From: an uncultured Bacteroidaceae bacterium
GTDB taxonomy: Bacteria; Bacteroidota; Bacteroidia; Bacteroidales; Bacteroidaceae
Reading direction: 5' to 3'
Assembly: GCA_939800445.1 (NCBI GenBank)
Contig: CALNGU010000006.1
Span: 1 to 48,545 of the forward strand
DNA length: 48,545 nt
A model generated the notes under the pieces. That model ran no database searches. It was not told the DNA's origin and worked only from the letters and a program-made list of their open reading frames with translations. Below, piece after piece: positions 26,153-35,700 of the stretch. The first letter of the stretch is position 1; each line of letters starts with the position of its first letter. Position numbers and translations under genes: made by a program.

Positions 26153-28299
26153 GCATGGACATCAACCAGGAGAAGCAGACGGCGTGGCGCATCGTCGAGA
26201 CTACTGACGCCAATCTCTTCCTCACGGGCAAGGCCGGGACGGGCAAAACCACCTTTCTCCGCGAACTCAAGGAACGAAGTCCCAAGAGGATGGTCGTCCT
26301 TGCACCTACCGGCATAGCCGCGATCAACGCCGGGGGCGTGACGATACACTCGTTCTTCCAGCTGCCGTTTGCCCCGTTCCTGCCCGAGACATCGTTCAAG
26401 TCGGGCGGCGCGGCCTATGACTTCCGCTACAACAAGCAGCGGCTGGAGGTGATACGCACGGTGGACTTGCTCGTAATCGACGAGATAAGCATGGTGCGTG
26501 CCGACCTGCTCGACGCGATTGACTATGTGATGCGCAAGTTCCGCGACCGCTCCCGTCCGTTTGGCGGCGTGCAGCTGGTGATGATAGGCGACCTCGGCCA
26601 GCTGCCTCCCGTTGTCAAGGATGACGACTGGGCATTGTTGCGGGGCAGTTATGAGACACCCTACTTCTTTTCGAGCAATGCGCTGCGTGCGACAGACTTC
26701 TTCATCATCGAGCTCACCAAGGTCTACCGCCAGAGCGACGCACGTTTCCTCGACCTGCTCAACAGGGTGCGAGACAACAGGCTTGATGCCGCAGCCCTGG
26801 CATTGCTCAACAGCCGCTATGTCCCAGGATTTGTCCCGCCCGAAGGCCAGCACTACATCCGCCTGACGACGCACAACGCCGCCGCGAGGCAGGTCAACGA
26901 AGGCGAATTGGCCAAGCTCCCCGGCGACGAACATACGTTCACGGCAGCCGTGACGGGCAACTTCCCCGCCTATTCCTACCCGACCGAGGAGCAGCTTGTC
27001 CTGAAGGTCGGGGCGCAAGTGATGTTTGTCAAAAACGGAATGGTCGAGGGCATCCGCTACTGCAACGGCATGATAGGCCGCGTCGAGGACATTGACGGCG
27101 ACACCGTCACCGTGTCAATCGCCGAGACGGATGAGGTGGTGGAGCTCGGGCGTGAGGAGTGGACCAATGCCAAGTACGTCATCGACCGCGCCACCAAGGC
27201 GATTGTCGAGGAGGTAGAGGGGACGTTCACACAACTGCCGTTGAAACTCGCCTGGGCGATCACCATACACAAGAGCCAGGGACTCACATTCGAGCACGCC
27301 GTCATCGACGCGGCCGCGTCGTTTTCGCACGGACAAGCCTACGTCGCCCTCAGCCGTTGCAAGACGCTGGAAGGCATGGTGCTGAGCACACCGTTGAATG
27401 CCAGTGCCGTAATCACTGATACCAAAGTGGATAGATTCATGGACGCAGCACGCCGCAACACGCCGAGCGAGGGGCGGTTGCGTGAGATGAAATGCCGCTT
27501 TTTCGTCCGCCTCCTTGACGACCTCTTCGATTGCACCGGCATCCGCCGTGCGGTGGCGCGGCTGTCGAGGGTGGTAGATGAGCATCTGGCCAAGCTCTAT
27601 CCCAACCTCGCGGAACGCTTGCGGGCGATGGCTGCCACGGTTGCCGACGAGCTGGTGTCGGTGGCAGCGCGCTTCCACAACCAGTATGCCGCCATGGCAC
27701 TCGCCGCCCATGACCCCGAGACTGACGAGGCAATCGCCGCAAGGGTAGGGAGCGCGGCCGCCTACTTCGCCGACCGCCTCGCCCCCATGTGCGGCGATGC
27801 CGAGGCGATGGAGGCGGACACCGACAACAAGGACGTGCGCAAGCTCTTTGACGAAGCGTTGACAGAGTTGCGTCGCCTGATGCTCGTCAAGTCATCGCTG
27901 CTCGCCCAGGTCAGGGAGGGCGGTTTCACGATGAACGGCTACCTGCGTGCCAAGTCAGTGGCCACGTTGACGGTGGCGGAAACAAAGCTCAAAAAGAAGA
28001 AGACCCCCAAACCCGCCACCACCCAGCCCCAGTCGTCGGACGTGGCGCATCCCGACCTCTATGCCCGTCTCATCGCATGGCGCAACGCAGAGGCGGCACG
28101 TGAGGGCAAGCCAGTCTACACCGTGCTGCAACAGCGTGCCATCATAGGCATCGCAAATACACTCCCCCGCACCAAAGCCGAGCTGCTCGCCGTCCCCTGC
28201 TTCGGACCCAAGACCTACGACCGCCACGGGCAGGCAATCCTGCAAATGGTGGACGAATACCTCGCATCAGACGCTCCCGCCGGCGGCCGCCTGTGGTGA
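26149..28299 (+). CDS. Pif1-like superfamily 1B DNA helicase with C-terminal HRDC-like domain
   Basis: A 716-residue helicase. It has Walker A GKAGTGKTTFL (about residues 23-33), the Pif1/RecD motif APTGIAAINAGGVTIHSFF, Walker B VIDEISMVRADLLD, GDLGQLPPV, and the C-terminal ITIHKSQGLTFEHAVID and YVALSRCKTLEG motifs. The last ~75 residues (ARLIAWRNAEAAREGKPVYT... to GPKTYDRHGQAIL) form an HRDC-like nucleic-acid-binding domain. Such proteins unwind forked or G-quadruplex DNA. The start at 26149 overlaps the murI stop. The pairing with murI suggests housekeeping co-transcription rather than shared function. Confidence 0.9.
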   Translation: MSMDINQEKQTAWRIVETTDANLFLTGKAGTGKTTFLRELKERSPKRMVVLAPTGIAAINAGGVTIHSFFQLPFAPFLPETSFKSGGAAYDFRYNKQRLEVIRTVDLLVIDEISMVRADLLDAIDYVMRKFRDRSRPFGGVQLVMIGDLGQLPPVVKDDDWALLRGSYETPYFFSSNALRATDFFIIELTKVYRQSDARFLDLLNRVRDNRLDAAALALLNSRYVPGFVPPEGQHYIRLTTHNAAARQVNEGELAKLPGDEHTFTAAVTGNFPAYSYPTEEQLVLKVGAQVMFVKNGMVEGIRYCNGMIGRVEDIDGDTVTVSIAETDEVVELGREEWTNAKYVIDRATKAIVEEVEGTFTQLPLKLAWAITIHKSQGLTFEHAVIDAAASFSHGQAYVALSRCKTLEGMVLSTPLNASAVITDTKVDRFMDAARRNTPSEGRLREMKCRFFVRLLDDLFDCTGIRRAVARLSRVVDEHLAKLYPNLAERLRAMAATVADELVSVAARFHNQYAAMALAAHDPETDEAIAARVGSAAAYFADRLAPMCGDAEAMEADTDNKDVRKLFDEALTELRRLMLVKSSLLAQVREGGFTMNGYLRAKSVATLTVAETKLKKKKTPKPATTQPQSSDVAHPDLYARLIAWRNAEAAREGKPVYTVLQQRAIIGIANTLPRTKAELLAVPCFGPKTYDRHGQAILQMVDEYLASDAPAGGRLW

Positions 28300-28319
28300 C
28301 GCGCGGGCATCCCGGCAAA

Positions 28320-28407
28320 ATCATGCCTTGTTTTTGCCATAAACATCAGTTGTTACTGGCACTAACAAAGGATGTTTTTGGCGGAAACATACGATGTTTT
28401 TTCATTT
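28320..28407. repeat. 22-bp phased repeat array R6 (mixed CATACGATG and TGTTA/ACTAACA types), 4 units
   Basis: Units start at 28320, 28342, 28364 and 28386. The outer units are of the CATACGATG/TTTTTG type. Across units 2-3 lies a dyad GTTACTggcACTAACA of the R4 type, in the same 22-base phase, so two repeat flavours share one register. It lies between the co-directional helicase and a membrane-protein gene. Confidence 0.75.
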
Positions 28408-28557
28408 TGCCCCTGATGATGGCGGGTGGAGTGTTGATTATCCCTTGTCATTACGTTAAATGTGGATTTTATGACTAACTTTAACGCACGTCGCCGCACC
28501 CGATGCCGGGGTGGCGGCGGCAAGTCATTTCATCACTAACTTTAAACGTTTTGTATT

Positions 28558-29217
28558 ATGGAAAACAGATTATGGAAGGAGAACATCTCCAATCTCAAGA
28601 AATCCATCTGGGCGTACACCATCTGCGGTCTGTTGTCATCGCTGTTCGGTTTCATCGAGGCGGCCGTCAATCCTGTTGGTCTGTCCGATTTATTTGCCCT
28701 TGCCAACGGTGACGTTTCTGCTTTTGCTCCTTCGGTCTGGAGCACGCTCTCGACGGTCTGCTCGGTGCTGGTCATCGTGGGCTATGTGTTTTTCTTTTTG
28801 TCCGTAAGCAAATTTGCCAAGATGCAGGGTGACGCGGCCGACACTGCCGCTGCGGGCAAGCTGCGCACGGCCTACATCCTGTTGCTGATCAGTGTCATCG
28901 TGGTGTTCATCCCGCTGCTCGGGTGGTTGGCCGCGTTGGTGCTGTTGATAGTTGCCTATGTATTCATGTTACAGTCCTACGGCGCGTTGTCGAGATCTGC
29001 CGTCCTTCAGCCGCAGGCCAGGGACGGGGCGGCGTTGCTCCGCCGGTGCACGATATGGACTATCGTAGCTGTGTTGGTTGCCATCATACCGCTCATCGGT
29101 GCACTTGCAGCGTTTATAATCAATTTAATCGTATTCTTCAAGGTCTTGAAGGGATGGACGATGATTGCAGACGGTGCGCCCGTGCTGCCGGATGAGGGGA
29201 TGGAGACCGCCGGATGA
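28558..29217 (+). CDS. Membrane protein of unknown function, four or five helices
   Basis: A 219-residue integral membrane protein. Hydrophobic segments lie at about residues 18-38, 60-82, 104-137 (long, probably two helices) and 165-195. The N-terminus is charged and cytoplasmic in character. A short helix-breaking loop carries LQPQARDGAALLRR. I do not recognise a family motif. Two TAACTTTA sequences (about 28472 and 28534) upstream resemble -7 boxes. It is closed by a strong hairpin, so it is a single-gene unit. Confidence 0.75.
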   Translation: MENRLWKENISNLKKSIWAYTICGLLSSLFGFIEAAVNPVGLSDLFALANGDVSAFAPSVWSTLSTVCSVLVIVGYVFFFLSVSKFAKMQGDAADTAAAGKLRTAYILLLISVIVVFIPLLGWLAALVLLIVAYVFMLQSYGALSRSAVLQPQARDGAALLRRCTIWTIVAVLVAIIPLIGALAAFIINLIVFFKVLKGWTMIADGAPVLPDEGMETAG

Positions 29218-29269
29218 GGCCGTGCGGCTTCGGCTGCCGAGCCTGCTTGCCGCCACGCCAGCCACAATC

Positions 29270-29302
29270 GGGGATGCCGCCGCAGGGTGGTGTCCCCTTT
29301 TT
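29270..29302 (+). terminator. Terminator after the 28558 membrane-protein gene
   Basis: In RNA, positions 29270-29281 pair with 29286-29297 over 12 base pairs (nine Watson-Crick, three G-U), with a GCAG loop, followed by TTTTT. The T tract is also a candidate -33 TTTG for the next gene. Confidence 0.75.
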
Positions 29303-29355
29303 GCCGTGTCGTTGATAATTGCTACTTTAGCACCCACATCAAACAATCATAGCAA

Positions 29356-30021
29356 ATGGAAAGAAAAAGGAAAGCAACTGTTGGCCGGCGGCAGCCTTCC
29401 AAGCGTCTTGACGGCAAGTCGTTGCTCGCGCGCCTGATGATGCTGACGGCAGGGACGTGGGCTGTGACGGCGGCTGGGATTGTGGTGTTGCTGTATTGCA
29501 CTGCCATCCCGATGTACATACAACTGTCGGCCATAAATCCCTACCCGACACCGGCGTTGTTCATGATGGCGATGTCGGCTGTGATGATAGTCTTCTGGCT
29601 TTGGGGTGTGGCCATGTCGGGACGGATGCGCTTGCGGGCTATGTCGGTGTGCGGCATGGCGGTGTTTGTCATCTCGACATTCCTGTCGTCGGGTCTGGAC
29701 TGGGAGCTGCTGAATGAGATTGGTGTCTCGACCGAGGTCGCCCTGCGCTACGGCATCTCACGGACTTACATCTATGCACTCCTTGATATCGTGGGGCTTG
29801 GGCTGTTTGTCCTGCCGACGGAGATGGGGGGCGGGCTGAAAGTCCTCTTCGCCATTTTCCCGTTGACACGCTTCTTCGACAACGTGTCAGTGGATGTCAC
29901 GGCCGGGGGAATGTATGAGATGGACAAGACCCTCACGTTCATCGTCGTGGGATGTGCGGTCAAGGTCGTCTATGCCTTGTTGCTAATCTTCCTCGCATGG
30001 CGGTGGCAGCGGGGCAAATGA
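29356..30021 (+). CDS. Membrane protein of unknown function, six helices
   Basis: A 221-residue membrane protein with a basic N-terminus (ERKRKATVGRRQPSKR), followed by hydrophobic segments near residues 31-55, 67-87, 92-112, 135-155, 160-172 and 193-215. No catalytic motif or family signature is visible to me. A candidate promoter is TTTTTG (29298-29303), 19 bases, TACTTTAG (29323-29330). It converges on the M23 peptidase gene, with a large hairpin between them. Confidence 0.75.
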   Translation: MERKRKATVGRRQPSKRLDGKSLLARLMMLTAGTWAVTAAGIVVLLYCTAIPMYIQLSAINPYPTPALFMMAMSAVMIVFWLWGVAMSGRMRLRAMSVCGMAVFVISTFLSSGLDWELLNEIGVSTEVALRYGISRTYIYALLDIVGLGLFVLPTEMGGGLKVLFAIFPLTRFFDNVSVDVTAGGMYEMDKTLTFIVVGCAVKVVYALLLIFLAWRWQRGK

Positions 30022-30039
30022 ACGGTGGAACCTGAAATG

Positions 30040-30081
30040 ACGAGCGTCGCCATGCCCGTGACGGGGTGTGGCGACGCTCGT
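30040..30081. terminator. Long hairpin between convergent genes, possible bidirectional terminator
   Basis: ACGAGCGTCGCCA (30040-30052) and TGGCGACGCTCGT (30069-30081) form a perfect 13-bp stem. CCCGT/ACGGG inside extends the cruciform. The T tracts are weak on both sides. Confidence 0.65.
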
Positions 30082-30113
30082 CTTGTCTGGTGCTGCCTGT
30101 GCGGTGTGCGTTG

Positions 30114-31367
30114 TCAGAGTTTGCCGAGTGCGGTGATGAGCGAGTCGCGCACGATGGCGAATGCGGCACGGTTTGCCTCCGAGATGGGTTTCTTGGGTTG
30201 TGATTTGATCAGCAAGGGGTTTATCGGCTTGCCGTTCTCGTAGACGCGGAAGTCGAGGTGCGGTCCTGTCGAGAGCCCGGTCGAACCCACATAGCCTATC
30301 ACCTCCTTTTGTTTCACTTTCGACCCGACCTTTATGCCCTTGGCAAAGCGTGAGAGGTGCATATAGGTGGTGGTGTAGACGCTGTTGTGCCGCACCTTGA
30401 GGTAGTTGCCTGCCCCGCCGGCCTGGTAGGACTTGGCGATGACCGTCCCGTCACCGATTGAGTAGACGGGAGTGCCGACCGGTGCGGCATAGTCCACGCC
30501 GTGATGTGCGCGGTAGCGTTTGAGCACCGGGTGGTAACGGCTGTTGGAAAACCGCGAAGAGATGCGGTAGAAATCCAACGGGGCTTTGAGAAACGCCCCC
30601 TCAAGGCTGTTGCCCCGCTCGTTGTAGTAGAGCTCCTCGCCATCCTGGGTGAACGGTATCGCATAGTAGGTGCTGTCGCCGTGCGTGAACGATGCGGCGA
30701 CGACACGGAAACTGTCAAGCCCGTGGCCATCGACATACTCCTGCTCGTAGATTACCTTGAAACCGTCCTCCTTTTGCAGTCCGAAGAAATCGATGGTCCA
30801 ACCGAAGATATTGGACAGCGTGACCGCAAGCAACGGCGACGATCCGGCTTCCTGCATCGCTACCCAAAGCGAGGTCTCGACGCTGCCCTTTGCCGTCTTG
30901 CGCTGCCACTCGACGGGGTTTTCCCCACGGCGCACCGAGTACTGCCCGGCAAGGTCGAACACCACGTAGCTCCTCGGGCTTTCCTCGTAGACGAAGTACT
31001 TCACCTCGGGCACACTGTCACGGGAGTAAAACACGGCGTAGGCCTGACCACTCCTGATTTTCCTCACGTCGAAAGTCCCCACAGCCCTCTCCGTCAGCCG
31101 GTGGACATCGCCCGGTGCCAGCCCGTGCGAGCGGAGCAGCGTCGAGAGTGTCTGGTTGTCCTCGACGATGCCATAGCGTATGTCGTAGTCGTCAACCGGT
31201 ATCCCGTACTCGTAGGTCAGTTGTTCCACCTCGGTCGAGTCGGTCAACTCGACTTCGTCATTCGGAGCCAGCGCACCTTGCTCCGTGATTGCCAGCGTCG
31301 CGGCTATGCCCAATGCCAATGCGATTGCCACGCCGCCTATGATGTTTCGCCTTGTGTTCTTGTCCAT
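30114..31367 (-). CDS. M23 family metalloendopeptidase (LytM-like), membrane-anchored
   Basis: A 417-residue cell-wall enzyme. An N-terminal signal anchor (IIGGVAIALALGIAATLAI, residues 9-27) leads to a periplasmic domain, then the LytM catalytic domain from about residue 280. The first zinc motif HHGVDYAAPVGTPV is intact. The second motif, normally HxH, reads GPHLDFRVYENG, with Asp at the usual second His, a form I recall from other Bacteroidota M23 proteins. The start is ATG 31367, since the -7 box TATATTTG (31445-31452) excludes the longer in-frame start at 31457. The likely role is cross-link cleavage or control of septal peptidoglycan. Confidence 0.87.
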   Translation of the reverse strand: MDKNTRRNIIGGVAIALALGIAATLAITEQGALAPNDEVELTDSTEVEQLTYEYGIPVDDYDIRYGIVEDNQTLSTLLRSHGLAPGDVHRLTERAVGTFDVRKIRSGQAYAVFYSRDSVPEVKYFVYEESPRSYVVFDLAGQYSVRRGENPVEWQRKTAKGSVETSLWVAMQEAGSSPLLAVTLSNIFGWTIDFFGLQKEDGFKVIYEQEYVDGHGLDSFRVVAASFTHGDSTYYAIPFTQDGEELYYNERGNSLEGAFLKAPLDFYRISSRFSNSRYHPVLKRYRAHHGVDYAAPVGTPVYSIGDGTVIAKSYQAGGAGNYLKVRHNSVYTTTYMHLSRFAKGIKVGSKVKQKEVIGYVGSTGLSTGPHLDFRVYENGKPINPLLIKSQPKKPISEANRAAFAIVRDSLITALGKL

Positions 31368-31444
31368 TTGCGGTGATTGTTGCTTTGTCGTCTTATTTGC
31401 AGGTCTCTTGTGTATGTCCCTTGTTCGCACAAGGTTTGTCCCCA

Positions 31445-31452
31445 CAAATATA
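31445..31452 (-). promoter_or_regulatory. -7 box of the M23 peptidase gene
   Basis: TATATTTG on the minus strand, about 78 bases above the ATG at 31367. No TTTG was found at the standard distance. Confidence 0.45.
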
Positions 31453-31569
31453 GCCATTAGCCGTGAAAGCGTGTCCCCGCCTTGCCGTGTTTTGGGCGTT
31501 TGAGCTGCTTGCCGGCGGAGCGGTGCGCTGTTGCGGCGACACGGGGCAAATAATGGGCAGGGCGGTGAG

Positions 31570-31668
31570 AAAAGTTTATTTTTAGGTTAAGTTTATGTAT
31601 TTGCAGGTTAAAAATATATAGATTTAGGGTACAAATATGTATTTTTAGCCTAAAAATAGAGTTTTTGG
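31570..31668. repeat. About 21-bp phased repeat array R7 (TTTAGGTTAA type), 4-5 units
   Basis: AT-rich units carry TTTTTAGGTTAA, GCAGGTTAA, TTTAGGGTACAA and TTTTTAGCCTAAAA at about 21-base steps. Unit cores are near-palindromic (TTTAG/CTAAA). The left end AAAAGTTTATTTTTAGG and the complement of the right end match at most positions, so the whole array is an imperfect inverted repeat. It lies in the 431-base gap between the divergent M23 and metallo-beta-lactamase genes; the rest of that gap shows only the M23 -7 box. Confidence 0.7.
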
Positions 31669-31798
31669 GCGATAGTGCAGATCTTATGTCCTGCGGTGCG
31701 GCGATGGTGGCAGGGCGGGGGAGGGAGGATGTGCTTGGAGTTGCGTCTTTGATTTATTATCTTAGCGGCAAAGGTAATGACTGTAAAAACTGTTGGCT

Positions 31799-32665
31799 AT
31801 GAGCAAATTGAAACATGGTGCGGCGATGGCGGCATTTGCCATTGCCGCTTTGTGCTCGTGTGGGGGAAATGCGGGCAGTGATGGTGCGGCGCAGGCAGAC
31901 GTTGACTCGCTTGCCACGCGTGCTGATATGACCCTTGTGCTCGACAGCATCAAGGTGCATTGGTTGAAGGACAACGAGGGGGACAAGCTGATGCCGCCGG
32001 CTCTGTTTGATGCCCCCGACAGTCTCATGTCGCGTCTCGGTTTGCTGGAGGGCGTGCCGTCGTCGGTCAGCGCGTTCTTGGTCGAATGCGGCGGGCGGCG
32101 CATACTGTTTGACACGGGCAATGGTGCGGCGGACAGCCGTCTGATGGCGGAACTCGATTCGCTGGGGCTTGATGGTGGGGACATCGATTACGTGATGCTC
32201 ACGCACTTGCACGGCGACCACATCGGCGGGATGTTGCTGGACGGCGACGTGGTGTTTGACTGTGCGGAGGTCTATGTCGCACGGCAGGAATATGACGGTT
32301 GGCGGCAAATGCCAGATGGCAAGGGTGCCCGGGCCATGGAGGTTTTGGGCAGGTATGGGGAACGTCTGCACCTTTTTGAATATGGGGACAGTCTTCCGTG
32401 CGGAGTGGTGGCACTTGAGGCATCAGGTCATACGCCCGGACACACGGCATACCGCATCGGGCAGTTGCTCGTGGCGGGTGATTTGATACACGGGGTGGCA
32501 CTCCAGCTGAGTTGCCCTGATTATTGCGCCTCGTATGATATGGACAAGGTGCGTGCAGTCCGTACACGACGCGCGATGATGGACTATGCTTGCGACGAAG
32601 GGTTGACTGTCGTCGGGATGCACTTCCCGCCAACCCTCTACGTTGATTGCTTGATGGACGAGTGA
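31799..32665 (+). CDS. Metallo-beta-lactamase-fold lipoprotein hydrolase
   Basis: A 288-residue MBL-fold hydrolase. The N-terminus is a lipoprotein signal with a Cys-containing lipobox (AALCSCGG), so it is likely attached to a membrane facing the periplasm or surface. The zinc motif THLHGDHIGG (about residue 136) is followed by ASGHTPGHTAYRIG, AGDLIH and the final GMHFPP. This arrangement resembles YtnP/AHL-lactonase-like members. The substrate could be a lactone, phosphoester or other ester and is not decided here. ATG 31799 is preferred to an adjacent in-frame TTG at 31793. It is a single gene with its own terminator. Confidence 0.85.
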   Translation: MSKLKHGAAMAAFAIAALCSCGGNAGSDGAAQADVDSLATRADMTLVLDSIKVHWLKDNEGDKLMPPALFDAPDSLMSRLGLLEGVPSSVSAFLVECGGRRILFDTGNGAADSRLMAELDSLGLDGGDIDYVMLTHLHGDHIGGMLLDGDVVFDCAEVYVARQEYDGWRQMPDGKGARAMEVLGRYGERLHLFEYGDSLPCGVVALEASGHTPGHTAYRIGQLLVAGDLIHGVALQLSCPDYCASYDMDKVRAVRTRRAMMDYACDEGLTVVGMHFPPTLYVDCLMDE

Positions 32666-32688
32666 ACGTGCCTTGTTTTGCAAAAGAT

Positions 32689-32726
32689 GGGAGGAGACCG
32701 CATCGGTCTCCTCCCTTATTCCTTTT
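32689..32726 (+). terminator. Terminator of the metallo-beta-lactamase gene
   Basis: GGGAGGAGACCG (32689-32700), loop CAT, CGGTCTCCTCCC (32704-32715), then TTATTCCTTTT. A perfect 12-bp stem, symmetrical enough to act on the convergent minus-strand gene as well. Confidence 0.85.
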
Positions 32727-32771
32727 ATTGCCTCCGCCAGTGACGGTAGCCATGTCAGGCATCGTGGCCGG

Positions 32772-35700
32772 TCAGTCCTTGGCAAACTTGACTATGGCCA
32801 GACCATCAGTCCGGTTTATGCGGGCGATGTAGCAGCCCGGGGCGAGTGCCGAGCAATCGACCATGCCCCCGTCTGCGCGGCCGGTCACGATGAGCCGCCC
32901 GTCGAGGTCGTAGATTGCCACGACAGCACCAGCTGCTGGCGTGCCGACGTGCAATGCATCCGCTCTGTCATCAAACCATGCGTCTGCCTCCGTCGTGCCT
33001 GCCTCGTCGATGCCGCTGCCGTCGGTGACGGTGAACTCTATGCTGACGACATCAGATGCGCCCGAGGCATAGACGGCTTGCACCCCTGCCGTGTGTACGC
33101 CTGATGTGAGGCCGGTGAATTCGTATGCCTGCTCTGTGATGCCCGCCGCCTGCTGCGTGCCGTCAAGGAAGATGTTGTAGCCGACCCTGCCCGTCTCTTG
33201 CTGCGGCATCCGGGGCGCGAGGCTGCCTGGTGCTTCCCCGCCGTCGGTGACTGCTATGTCATCGATCATGAGGGCGGATGTCATGTCGTCGGAGACGCAG
33301 GCAATGGCGATGTAGACCTCTTGTCCCGCGAAGTCCCCAAGGTCGTAGGTGAGCTTTTCCCACGACGCTCGCAGTCCTTGCTCGCCGTATGGTGCCAGTT
33401 CGTAAGCACCATCAGAGATTATCGTGAAATCTTCCGGCTCAGTGCCACTGACGGAAACGCCGACTTTGAAGCGTGCTATGTCATAGCCCACGGTGAAGTT
33501 TTGCGCGTAGAAGCTGAGCTGCGAGTTTTGCGTCATACGCAACAGCGGCAATATCAGCCAGCCGTCGTTGGCAGTCGCCGTGCGGGTGCAGAAACAAGCG
33601 AGGTAACGGTCGCCACTGTACGGCTGGAACGGGCCGGCATTCGCCTCAGGCGTCGTCATTGAGGGATTCATCACGATGAATGACCCGACGTAGCCCATGT
33701 TGTCATAGTGTATGTCGTTGAAGAAGTAGGTGGGCTGACCGTCACCGTCACGGAGGGTATAGCCGCCGATGTCGCTTATGGCGAAGTCTTCATGCCCCTC
33801 CATGTCGTCGAAGAACGTTGTCGGGGCATTGTTCCAGGTGAGTGTCGCGCTGCTGCCTGCCACCTCGACGTCGAGACCGTAGGGGGCAATGATGCTTTCC
33901 GACAAGACCACATCGATGGACAGTCCCTCGTCGTCGATGGCAACGTCGGACAAAGACACTTTGTCAAAGTGCTCTTTCTCCACCGTGATGCTATATGTCC
34001 CGCGCCACACCGCAGGGAACGTGAGTGATGCACCGTCTGCCGTCGCCGTATATGCCCGCCCGGCACCGTCGGCACTCTCCATGGTGACGACAGCTCCTTG
34101 TGGCGATTCTCCTGTGTCGGTTGACAGGTTGACGGTGAAGGCGACTTCCATCCCCTTGGGCAAGGCCTCCGAGAACGTTACCGCCGAAGTGTTGCCGGCA
34201 GGGTAGGTGGCCGTGACGGCGTAGCGGTATGTTTCCCCGTCCTCCAAGCTGTGCCAGTCGTCCGAGACCTGGCATTGTGTCAAGCCTGATGCGACCTCGA
34301 CCCATTGGCTCTCGTCCGTGCCGTCCACGAGACGGTGCACTGTGTAGCTGGCAGGCGACGGGACACGCGGTTGGGTCATGCTTGCCGGCTGGTCAGGTGC
34401 GATGATTTCCCCGTGGGATATGCCCTCGGCGCGGATCATGTAGTTTACCATCTGCCCTTGCGTCCCGTCTGTCGCTGTCTCCTCGGTGGCTATGAATGTG
34501 CCGGTGCGGTAGTCGCCGCTGTAGAACTGAGTGCCGGCGACGAATGGATAGTCCCCTGTCGGCTCGGACACGCCGAGTGACAAGAATCCAGATTCACGCC
34601 CAAGGGCGACATAAAAGCCCGTAGGAGCCTCGACCGGGGCAGGAAATTCGTAGGAATTCCAGCAGTTGACACCCGTTGCAACCCCCGTCGCCTCAAAAAG
34701 CATCTCGGTTGTCGGCCGTCCGTCCGCATCCAATGCGAAGACAAATAGGTTGACAGCCTCTTGCAGTCCGCCCCAATCGCTGAGATACCACGACACTCCA
34801 GTGAGCGTCGCACCGACATGATGGGCGGAACCAAAGACGCCATAGCTCGTTCCTCCTCCAAATCCTGTCTGGCTGTCAGGTGTCCCAGAGTCATAGCGGA
34901 ATTGTGTCACCGCTTCGGGCGCATCCCATGAGACGGACATCTCGCCGTCTGTCACCTCAGTCCTGACCTCGCGCACAGGGAATGGCGTTGCAACGAGGGC
35001 AATGTCCTTGACCACAGCATCAGACACTGCGACCTCGCCGGCGTAAGTTTCGTAGCCTCCAGCCGATACCAATATTTGATAGTCACCTTCATATACGTCG
35101 GGGAAAGTGAAATCACCGTTGCTGTCGGCCACGGCACTGTAATTTTCGTAGCCTCTCAACGCGACTATTGCGCCCGGGATGCCGTTTCCGTCCGTGTCGC
35201 TCCCGGTGATACGACCCGTTACGGGGTAGCCCACGACGAGGGGCAAGGTGGCATTCAGTCGCGTGGTCTGACCAGCGGTGATGTTCGCTTCGATGGTGGT
35301 GGTCAGATGGCCGAACTTACTTATCTCTATCTGATGAACTCCCGACGTGAGATGTGGGAACTCAAAGCGTCCTTCGTCGTCAGTCTTTGTCGTGAGGTTG
35401 CCACCCAAGAGACGGACATCGGCATCTGCCACGCTCGAACTACCGTCGGTGACGGTGCAAACGAGCGACCCGGTGGCTGTGAGATCGGTCAAAAGTGTCA
35501 CATCCGGCACATGATAGTAAGGGGTCATTGCTACATACGGATCCATAGGGTCAACCTGCGTAAAAAGATAGCCAGTTGAAAACGTGCGGTAGCCCGTTGT
35601 TTCTGTGCCATAGAATAAATCTTCTGACGAATAAGCCGCCGACCGAGGCCTGTACGTGTAGATGACAAGCGTGCGGCCTCCGTACTCAAAGGGAGTATCA

